Below are positions 26,699 to 33,647 of a stretch of DNA of 64,000 nt, one piece after another. The first letter of the stretch is position 1, and the number at the start of each line of letters is the position of its first letter. This DNA is from Balneolaceae bacterium. GTDB taxonomy: Bacteria > Bacteroidota > Rhodothermia > Balneolales > Balneolaceae. Where the stretch lies: assembly GCA_017643365.1 (NCBI GenBank), contig JAEPNO010000015.1, forward strand, positions 1 through 64,000, in the 5' to 3' direction. A program made the position numbers and the translations under genes. Below the pieces are notes generated by a model. That model was not told where the DNA came from, did no database searches, and saw only the letters and a list, made by a program, of their open reading frames with translations.

Positions 26699-27889
26699 TC
26701 ACCCAAACACCTCTTGCACCAACGACGAAAACAACGCTTCGGATTTTAATAAGCTATTTTCTGTTTTACTTTTTTCTACTCTGATTCTATTAATATTTTT
26801 CTCAAACTCTTTTTGCAGCCCCAAAGGTGGAAGTACAACTGGTAGTTTTTTGATCGGCCCTAAAAATAAATTTGATTGGCTAGAAGTATTAGCGCTTTTT
26901 GTCATTTCAGATTGCAAATATTCAGATTGCAACATACTCTCCAAATAGGTGGAGTTAATTTTTTCTTTAGTTGGTTTAACAAGTGCCACACTTCTAACCA
27001 TATTAAATGGTTCATGTATATTGACTTTTGTAACCCTTCCAATTGTTCCAGAGCAAGATATAAGAATATCTCCAAATTCAGGAAGACATCTATTTATCAT
27101 TCGATCATATTCTTCTTGAGGTATATGATCAACCTTTTCTTCTAAGTCGATATATCCATTTTTAATATTTCTCGCGGACAAAAGCATTATACCCGTTTCC
27201 GTTCTGTTTGGAGTTTTGTGATCTCCATCAGTCACTTTTTCAGAAATATCATCAATAGTTAGTTTTTCAAATCCTTTTTCATTTGACCGAAGATCCCCGA
27301 ACATTTCCAAAAACACGCTTTGGATGAGTTGATCGTATTTCGCGAGCATGGCTTTGTCGATGTCGATCAGGCGCTGTGCCCGGTCGAGCTTGGCAACAAT
27401 GGCTTTCTGCTCGGAAAGGCTCGGAAGGGGGATTTTGACTGATAATAAATCACGTTTGCCTAAATTAATTTGCAATCCACCTCCAGCAAACTGTTTATAG
27501 TAATTTTTTACTATTTCCCTATTTAGTACATAATTTAAGTAACCGAAACTAACTGCTTTTCTATCGTATTCAAGCTTCCCTACTCGCTGATTAAGAAGTA
27601 CATTTTTACCGTTAGTTTTAACTAAAGTAGGAACCCCAAGTATCTTTGGCTCATTAGCCATATCAGTCATTGCTATAATCACATCATCATCATGTAGACG
27701 ATAGCTTTCATATTTATCATAAAAATGATCCGGCAAGTATTTTGGGTTATAACTAAGATCAAATTTTCCGTCTGGCCTTATATTGGACATTCGACAATTA
27801 AGAGTATTGCTATAATCGATGTAATCTTTCGATTTAAACGCATGACCATTTTTTAGATCAGCAATCTCACTTAGTTTCACTACCCTCAA
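26699..27889 (-). CDS. hsdS: Type I restriction-modification specificity subunit
   Basis: 396 aa with two target-recognition domains (about 1-150 and 210-350), each ending in a conserved helix: LPSLSEQKAIVAKLDRAQRLIDIDKAMLAKYDQLIQSVFLEMFGD and LPPLGLQKEFEKNINRIRVEKSKTENSL. The halves define the bipartite DNA target. Its start overlaps the hsdM stop by 4 bases. The TRDs are AT-rich relative to hsdM, as is usual for exchanged recognition domains. Confidence 0.94.
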   Translation of the reverse strand: MRVVKLSEIADLKNGHAFKSKDYIDYSNTLNCRMSNIRPDGKFDLSYNPKYLPDHFYDKYESYRLHDDDVIIAMTDMANEPKILGVPTLVKTNGKNVLLNQRVGKLEYDRKAVSFGYLNYVLNREIVKNYYKQFAGGGLQINLGKRDLLSVKIPLPSLSEQKAIVAKLDRAQRLIDIDKAMLAKYDQLIQSVFLEMFGDLRSNEKGFEKLTIDDISEKVTDGDHKTPNRTETGIMLLSARNIKNGYIDLEEKVDHIPQEEYDRMINRCLPEFGDILISCSGTIGRVTKVNIHEPFNMVRSVALVKPTKEKINSTYLESMLQSEYLQSEMTKSANTSSQSNLFLGPIKKLPVVLPPLGLQKEFEKNINRIRVEKSKTENSLLKSEALFSSLVQEVFG

Positions 27890-29361
27890 ACCATCCCCTC
27901 CAACTCATCCAGGATGTGAAGTCGTTCTTCCGCCAGCTGGCGTAAGCCGGGTTCACCGTCTTTGCCGTTTATAATTTCCATCGGGGAATCGTACTCTACG
28001 GCTTCGTATTCAATCTCTTTGTAGCGGTTAATGGAGAGGTCGTAGTTCTGCTCCACAATCTCGGCTTTGGGCACTAAAAAGCTTTGCTCAGTTCGCTTGC
28101 GATCGGTTTCCTCCTCCAACTTGTGGTAACGCGCCACAATATCGGGGAGGTCGTTGTCCTCAATAGCATCGCGTTTGTCATCCAGAGAGTAGCCATCGGC
28201 TTTCATGTCGTAAAACCATACGTTATCGGTTCCACCCGAGTTGGTTTTGGTGAAGATCACTACCGCGGTGCTCACCCCGGCATAGGGTTTAAACACGCCG
28301 CTCGGCATCGAAATAACGGCGTTCAGTTGCTGCTCTTCTACTAAAATCCGGCGCACTTCTTTATGCGCTTTGGAACTGCCGAACAACACGCCATCGGGCA
28401 CCACTACGGCTGCACGTCCACCCACTTTTAACGCCCGCAGAAACAGCGGAAAGAACAACAGTTCGGTTTTCTTGGTCTTTACCGTTTGCAGTAAATCGGT
28501 AGCCACACTGTCGTAATCCAGCGAGCCCTTAAACGGGGGATTGGCAAGGATCAGATCGTAGCGTTCGTCCATGTCTTCGCCCTCGCTGCTCAGCGAATCC
28601 TTGTAATCGATGGTAGCGCCGTCAAAGCCGTGCATCACCATGTTCATATTCCCGATGCGCAGCATAGAATGATCGAAATCGTAACCACTAAACATTTCTT
28701 TCTGAAAGTGCTCGCGCGTGGCGTCATCCACCATGGCCGACGCATAATGATCGCGGATGTATTCCCCGGCTGCCACCAGGAAACCGGCAGTACCACAAGC
28801 GGGATCACAAATATTCTCTTTGGGTTTGGGATGCGTGAGATCCACCATCATTTTAATGATGTGGCGAGGCGTACGGAACTGCCCGTTCTGTCCGGCCACA
28901 CTCAGCTTACTCAGCATATATTCGTAGATGTCGCCCTTAGTGTCGCGGTCGTCCATCTCCAGCTGATCCAGCAACTCTACCACCCGCGCCAGCGTAGACG
29001 GTTTCGGAAACATGAACAGCGCGCCTTCCATGTGCTTGCGGAAGGTACTCCCGTTTTGCCCGCCCAGCTCTTTGATGAATGGAAACACCTGATCGCGGAT
29101 CACATTGAACATCTCCTCCGGACCGAGTTGCTTCAGGTTCCTCCACCGCATGTTCTGTTGATCCGGCGCAAAGGTAGTGTTCTCCAACGGCTTTCCTGTC
29201 CGTTCTGCCTTTTTCTCGGCTTTCAGCTGCTGATCATCCAGCCCTTTAATAAACAACAGGTAGGTCAGCTGCTCGATCACCGTTAGAGGATTGGAGATCC
29301 CGGCTGTCCAAAGCGTTTCCCAAATTTTATCGACTTTATTTTTTAATTCGCCTGTGAGCAT
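27886..29361 (-). CDS. hsdM: Type I restriction-modification DNA methyltransferase subunit
   Basis: 491 aa N6-adenine methyltransferase. An N-terminal HsdM_N helical domain is followed by SAM-binding DPACGTAGFLVAAGEYI and catalytic DLILANPPFKGSL (NPPF motif). It methylates the target to protect self DNA and forms the core with HsdS. hsdM-hsdS are coupled; hsdR is far downstream on the same strand. It is GC-richer than its immediate neighbours. Confidence 0.96.
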   Translation of the reverse strand: MLTGELKNKVDKIWETLWTAGISNPLTVIEQLTYLLFIKGLDDQQLKAEKKAERTGKPLENTTFAPDQQNMRWRNLKQLGPEEMFNVIRDQVFPFIKELGGQNGSTFRKHMEGALFMFPKPSTLARVVELLDQLEMDDRDTKGDIYEYMLSKLSVAGQNGQFRTPRHIIKMMVDLTHPKPKENICDPACGTAGFLVAAGEYIRDHYASAMVDDATREHFQKEMFSGYDFDHSMLRIGNMNMVMHGFDGATIDYKDSLSSEGEDMDERYDLILANPPFKGSLDYDSVATDLLQTVKTKKTELLFFPLFLRALKVGGRAAVVVPDGVLFGSSKAHKEVRRILVEEQQLNAVISMPSGVFKPYAGVSTAVVIFTKTNSGGTDNVWFYDMKADGYSLDDKRDAIEDNDLPDIVARYHKLEEETDRKRTEQSFLVPKAEIVEQNYDLSINRYKEIEYEAVEYDSPMEIINGKDGEPGLRQLAEERLHILDELEGMV

Positions 29362-29402
29362 GGTATGTGGATAAATTCTAAATTTTTACTCTTATTTAAG
29401 TT

Positions 29403-29720
29403 CTAGTATCCTGGGTCATATGGTTCTTCTTCATAGTATTCTCTTAATGAATTGTCCCTTGTAGTATCGTCAAAGGCTGTACATACACTATAAAGTAAAA
29501 TTATCCCTAAAATTATTAATGCACCGGGCAACCACTCCTTATACTCAAGTATCTTTGGATATTTGAATAAAATTAAAAGCCCAACAATTATAAGTCCAAA
29601 AATAGTAAATGCATATTGAGCTTCGATGCTCCATGAATTGTTACCAATGGCGATTATGATCAGGCAAATGATGAATACTATTATAAATGGAATATTCCCT
29701 TTAAAGCTAGTGTCAAACAC
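29403..29720 (-). CDS. Small three-helix membrane protein, unknown
   Basis: 105 aa with three hydrophobic segments (IPFIIVFIICLIIIAIG, AFTIFGLIIVGLLILF, LPGALIILGIILLYSV) and an acidic soluble tail (DNSLREYYEEEPYDPGY). No recognised domain. It sits 41 bases upstream of hsdM in the same direction, so it could be co-transcribed with the methylase. Confidence 0.65.
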   Translation of the reverse strand: MFDTSFKGNIPFIIVFIICLIIIAIGNNSWSIEAQYAFTIFGLIIVGLLILFKYPKILEYKEWLPGALIILGIILLYSVCTAFDDTTRDNSLREYYEEEPYDPGY

Positions 29721-29880
29721 TTTTACCCCGTTAATTCGTTGTTTTCAAACTTTGTAATAATTAAAATAAACATACTCAAAGAGAGGGTATTCAATCAAAT
29801 GTTAAATTCTGTAAGTGACTGTAAGGAATTGGTTTGGGAGGGGTCTAACTTGAAATTTCACACTAATCTAACAAAATGAG

Positions 29881-30666
29881 ATGAGCGAAAGTAAGGACGA
29901 ATTAAACAAATCGATTTCTTGGGGATGGCTTATTGTTGTATTGATTATGGTGCTATTACTCTGGTCAGCCAACTACTTCATATTAAATGACAATTCTCAA
30001 AAAGGAGTTTATGGCGATATGTTCGGTGCAGTTAATGCGCTTTTCTCTGGATTTGCATTTGTAGGCGTTATTTACGCGATACTACTGCAAAGAAAGGAAC
30101 TTGAACTTCAGAGAATAGAATTGGCTCAGACTAGAGAAGAACTTGAAGGACAAAAATTGGAGATGAGACTTCAGAACAAAACGTTGAGAAAGCAGGCTTT
30201 TGAGAATACTTTCTTTCAATTGTTAACTCTTCATACCGACATAACCACCTCACTTAAATTTAATCGTTCTGAAGGTAAAGAAGCATTTACCGAATTATTT
30301 CATGGACTTTCTAATAATTGGCTTGTACGAGGCAATGTAGATGAACTCGTAAAGATAAATTTAAACTACCTAGAGTTTTATAAAGTCAACAGTGCATATA
30401 TAGGACATTACTTTCGGAGTTTATATAATATTTTCAAGTTTATAGATCAGAGTGAAAATGAGAATTAAAGGTTATACACAAATTTAGTAAGAGCACATTT
30501 GTCACGATACGAACTACTTCTTTTATTTTATAACTGTCTTAGTGATTTAGGAAACAAGAAGTTTAAGCCGCTTATAGAGAAGTACGCTTTGCTCAAGACC
30601 GTACCTAAAGACGCATTATTTAGTAGAGATCATTTAGATTTGTACGATAAAAATGCTTTTGAATAA
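29881..30666 (+). pseudogene. AbiC-like phage abortive infection membrane protein, interrupted by an in-frame stop
   Basis: The first 195 codons encode a putAbiC-type protein: two N-terminal TM helices (WLIVVLIMVLLLWSANYFI; AVNALFSGFAFVGVIYAILL), the coiled coil LQRKELELQRIELAQTREELEGQK and AFENTFFQLLTLHTDIT. A TAA at 30466-30468 stops it, yet the same frame continues 65 codons (RLYTNLVRAHLSRYELLLLF...SRDHLDLYDKNAFE) to TAA at 30664-30666, and that continuation is the usual AbiC C-terminal motif. So a single stop, or a small in-frame deletion making TAA, splits one gene. The upper part may still be expressed as a truncated protein. Confidence 0.8.
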
Positions 30667-30714
30667 AAAAGATACAACAACTTTCTAGATCTGAGATTTA
30701 CAATCACTCAAATT

Positions 30715-31125
30715 ATGCTCTGGAAAAGAAAAACCAAACAACCCGGTTACATGCGCTTTCTTGAAAGCTCGGGTGAACCCTATGTACCAGAACTTCGAGG
30801 TGACGGATTATCCATTGAAACAGCCTTTAGAGAAACAGTGCTACCTCCTGATGTTACAAATGACTATAACCGATATTTAACCCCTTTGCATGGTGAACAA
30901 GACAGTGATTGGTGTGTTAAGAATGAAGAGTTCGTACCCACCGGAGAAAGACACCGATTCTACAACCTCGTGACTATTGAGCTGACCAATGGCGAAACTC
31001 GACAATTCTACTTCAACAAGAGTGCAAACTTTTGTGTGCTATACGCTGATGAAATGGAGCAGATAAGAAACGCTCGAGAAAATCGCTCCGGTTGGTTTTC
31101 GAGATTACGCGCAGTTTTGAGGTAA
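30715..31125 (+). CDS. Unknown 136-aa protein
   Basis: No family recognised. Basic N-terminus (MLWKRKTKQPGYMRF), central ETAFRETVLPPDVTNDYNRYLTPLHG, then alternating strands FYNLVTIELTNGETRQFYFNKSANFCVLY, and a basic tail RSGWFSRLRAVLR. No signal peptide or membrane helix. It follows the broken AbiC gene by 48 bases in the same direction. Confidence 0.6.
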   Translation: MLWKRKTKQPGYMRFLESSGEPYVPELRGDGLSIETAFRETVLPPDVTNDYNRYLTPLHGEQDSDWCVKNEEFVPTGERHRFYNLVTIELTNGETRQFYFNKSANFCVLYADEMEQIRNARENRSGWFSRLRAVLR

Positions 31126-31494
31126 TCACCTACATAACAAAGTTTGAATACAACCATTACCGGATCAATAGACTTCAGAATAGATCCTTGCTTGAAGAAT
31201 TACCTCAATTCCACGTTATCAGAGACATACTATCTGACTAGCTAGCGATTCTCACCTTATACTACTTTCAATTTCCCCTATTAGTAAGTAGATAGTGCAA
31301 CTTCATGAAATGTTAAGTAATAGCTGAATTGTGAAGACTTTCATTTTTTATACGATTTGAATTTACCCCCCGTATTTACCCGACCTTTTACCGACCTTTT
31401 ACCGACCTTTTTGGATGGACAGTCCTTCTGTTACCTCTTATTACAGCTCGGTTAAAATTTTGAATTAATGGACCTAAATTTGCACTCATATGCT
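31126..31494. other. Gene-less 369-bp spacer before the integrase gene's 3' end
   Basis: No supported coding frame. It contains three tandem 11-bp units (31380-31412) and a C-rich tract 'accccccgt'. The rest is AT-rich. Confidence 0.6.
31380..31412. repeat. Three tandem 11-bp units CCGACCTTTTA
   Basis: Units 31380-31390, 31391-31401 and 31402-31412 (last base T instead of A). Spacing of 11 bp is about one helical turn, as in iterons or protein-binding arrays. It is located 83 bp past the integrase stop. Confidence 0.85.
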
Positions 31495-32712
31495 TTAGAA
31501 GAGTTGCTCCATCTCACGATCCAGTAAATCCTCATCAAAGTTTTTCAGATAGGTCTGTGTAGTCTTAAGGTTAGAGTGTGCAAGTGCATTTGATATGGCA
31601 TACATATTCATCCCCATATTGGCTGCATGCCTAGCAAAAGAGTGTCTCGAAATATGAAAAGAGATATGGGTTTCAATGTTGGCTAGCTCTGCAATCTTTC
31701 TGAGGTCTAGATTTACTAAAGAGTTTAATCGGCTTTTTTCTCGATCATACACTTCAGGAATTGAGTAATCCACCCCATCCTCTAATAAAGGAAATATGTA
31801 GTCACTTTCGTTTTGGTGCTTAATGTAATAACCCAAAATCTCGAGGCTCTGATCATTCAATCGGATGTTCTTCCACTTGGGATTAGTATTGTTTACGCTC
31901 TTACTCATTAGGTACCTAAGCCGTCCATCTTGAATGTTATCCCACTTTAACCGGCATAAATCACCGAATCTTATACCGGCATTGTAGAAAGAGAATAGAA
32001 AATAGTTTTTCGAATGAAATACACGAGTACCCTCTTCTAAATCAAGCTTTTTGATATCTAAAATTTGCTCAATACTTAGCGCTTCTTTTTTGCTTTGTTG
32101 CCTCGGTGGTTTGCGATACACATCAAATGGATTTTTATCAATTACCTCTTTCTGAAATGCATCATCCATTATCATCTTCAACCTCTCCATATCTTTAACA
32201 ATCGTATTTTGAGCATTGCCGATGTTATTTCTAAGGAAGATCTCAAAGTCCTCCAGAAAAGCCGGAGTCAATTCTGTAAGCTCAAGATAGTCTGCCTGAA
32301 CCATTCGCTTCAACTTATTAAGTAAAACTGTTGTCTGTTTCCTTCTACGAACAGCACCCATTTTATCTAGCCTATCACAATACTTCTTAGCATAGGTGAA
32401 AAAGTTCTCCGGATTAACTCCCTTGAGCCTATCCACAATGTTCTTCGAAGATAGCTTCTTTTGTTTATCGAGTTTGAATCCAATCTCCTGAGCTTCATAT
32501 ACGAGCTGTTCAAGTTCATGGTTAAGCACTTTATATGAAGTATGGCTTCGTCGAATCTCCTTCTTATCTGGATTCCAGTACTTTTGCTCAATTTTAATGC
32601 CTGTGAAGTAGAGGCTTTTCTTTCTGTTGTATGTGACTCTTAGGTAAAGAGGTACATGCCCCTGACTGTTAATCTTATCACGACGAATGAACAAATTGTA
32701 TGATGGTTTCAT
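31495..32712 (-). CDS. Tyrosine site-specific recombinase (island integrase)
   Basis: 405 aa. An N-terminal Arm_DNA-bind_5-type domain (PLYLRVTYNRKKSLYFTGIKIEQKYWNPDKKEI), a SAM-like core-binding domain (about 105-200) and a catalytic domain with the full set: Arg in NAGIRFGDLCRLKW, HisxxArg in HISRHSFARH, His in LAHSNLKTTQTYL and nucleophile Tyr in the same block. It catalyses integration and excision of the island at tRNA-Leu. Transcription runs leftward, starting 138 bp from attR. It looks intact. Confidence 0.96.
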   Translation of the reverse strand: MKPSYNLFIRRDKINSQGHVPLYLRVTYNRKKSLYFTGIKIEQKYWNPDKKEIRRSHTSYKVLNHELEQLVYEAQEIGFKLDKQKKLSSKNIVDRLKGVNPENFFTYAKKYCDRLDKMGAVRRRKQTTVLLNKLKRMVQADYLELTELTPAFLEDFEIFLRNNIGNAQNTIVKDMERLKMIMDDAFQKEVIDKNPFDVYRKPPRQQSKKEALSIEQILDIKKLDLEEGTRVFHSKNYFLFSFYNAGIRFGDLCRLKWDNIQDGRLRYLMSKSVNNTNPKWKNIRLNDQSLEILGYYIKHQNESDYIFPLLEDGVDYSIPEVYDREKSRLNSLVNLDLRKIAELANIETHISFHISRHSFARHAANMGMNMYAISNALAHSNLKTTQTYLKNFDEDLLDREMEQLF

Positions 32713-32716
32713 AATT

Positions 32717-32736
32717 GGTAGAACATAGGTGGAACA
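32717..32736 (+). repeat. Right inner end motif, likely integrase arm site
   Basis: ggtagaacataggtggaaca, the partner of 12458-12477 with one mismatch, lying immediately upstream of the integrase start and 114 bp from attR. Confidence 0.65.
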
Positions 32737-32849
32737 TTTTAGGTAGTTGCTGACACTTCATCACTTTCAAATGCAACTACATAGAAATTAATCCCTTTCT
32801 ATGTATCATGTAAAACCATCTAAATGAAAGAAATTACACAATCTATGTT

Positions 32850-32862
32850 CGGCCCGCGGTAC
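32850..32862 (+). repeat. attR: right attachment site of the island
   Basis: cggcccgcggtac, an exact copy of the tRNA-Leu 3' end at 12400-12412. The upstream sequence no longer resembles a tRNA, as expected for the displaced half. Confidence 0.88.
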
Positions 32863-32865
32863 TTG

Positions 32866-32898
32866 CCCGATATTCTGAAAAGAGTATCGGGTTTTTTT
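32866..32898 (+). terminator. Displaced original terminator of tRNA-Leu
   Basis: cccgatattct (32866-32876) pairs with agagtatcggg (32881-32891; one G-U pair), followed by seven T. Before island insertion this would have followed the tRNA directly. Confidence 0.82.
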
Positions 32899-33647
32899 AT
32901 GGGGTTTATCTTTCGGTTACAATGTGGTTACATGTCGAAATTTGCCTACCAATGTTCACCTCAATTTTACCATTAGTCTAGGCTCCGATGATCCCCGTCG
33001 TCTGTGCCTTATCTGTTATTAGATTTCTCGCTGCACTCGATTTGAAAAACCTTGTTCGATTGTTCAAAGTTCAATGTTCGATTGTTCGATTTTCAATATT
33101 CTATTGTTTTACACCACTCGCCATACACCGGTTGGCGCAAGGCACTCCCCACATTGGGAGACTAATTCGAAATCGTAAATCGTAATTCGTTAATCATTAT
33201 TCGCATATTCGTTATTCAATCGTTCAATGTTCGATGTTCGATTGTTCAAAGTTCGATGTTCTATTGTTTTACACCACCCCACTTCGACTCCATCGACACG
33301 TTCAGGAACCATCGAACCACCCCACCACCGGAGGGGAATTGTCAAAAATAATTCGTAACTCTTGAATTTTAATCAACGAAGTCTGGACGTAGTTGATCCT
33401 AATTCCCATATTCGTACTTCAATCGTTCAACTGTTCCAAGTTCGATGTTCGATGTTCTACACCCCTCGCCATGCCATCCGGCACGGCACTCCCCTCAATG
33501 GGAGACTAAATTCTCTGTTATTAAGAACGAAGTTCGAATTCTATCTCTCGGCCTTGATATTCATTTCTAGATTTCTCGCTTCACTCGAAATGACAAAGCT
33601 TTTTCAAAGTTCAATGTTCAGTGTTCGAAGTTCTAATGTTCGTCTGT
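32899..33647. repeat. Gene-less repeat zone left of tex
   Basis: No coding frame is supported. It holds ggttacaatgtggttaca (32915-32932), GTTCGA-rich degenerate repeats (for example about 33046-33100, 33219-33268 and 33424-33455), two versions of an 'acacc-ctcgccat ... ggcactcccc...gggagactaa' block (about 33111-33165 and 33461-33508), two copies of 'agatttctcgct-cactcga' (33021 and 33569 regions), and the first 154-bp direct repeat. Confidence 0.7.
33271..33424 (+). repeat. 154-bp direct repeat, left copy (flanks tex)
   Basis: Aligns without gaps to 36201-36354 with 11 differences by my count. It begins acaccacccc and ends ttcgtacttcaatc. Contains a short C-rich and G-rich palindromic half (accaccgg / gagggg). 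Confidence 0.92.

Larger units (their letters stand above)
12400..32862. mobile_element. 20.4-kb integrative element in tRNA-Leu(UAA), carrying defence and toxin-antitoxin cargo
   Basis: Boundaries are the 13-bp direct repeats of the tRNA 3' end. An arm-domain tyrosine recombinase lies 137 bp inside the right end. A rho-independent terminator follows the tRNA at the left end, and another follows the displaced tRNA end at the right, as expected when an element brings its own tRNA 3' end. No conjugation, capsid or replication genes are recognised, so it is probably a mobilisable or satellite-like island moved by its own integrase. The cargo mixes base compositions (AT-rich 12.5-15 kb, GC-richer hsdR and hsdM), suggesting assembly from several sources. 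Confidence 0.88.

Noticed and set aside
28630-29286. 218-codon plus-strand frame opposite hsdM
   Set aside because: hsdM has all methyltransferase motifs; the His-rich antisense frame is a by-product of its codon use.
30469-30666. Non-coding spacer after the AbiC-like gene
   Set aside because: The frame stays open for 65 codons with AbiC-like sequence, so it is treated as the split 3' part of the same gene.
12400-32862. Prophage
   Set aside because: No capsid, portal, terminase, tail or lysis genes are seen; an integrase plus defence cargo fits an island better.
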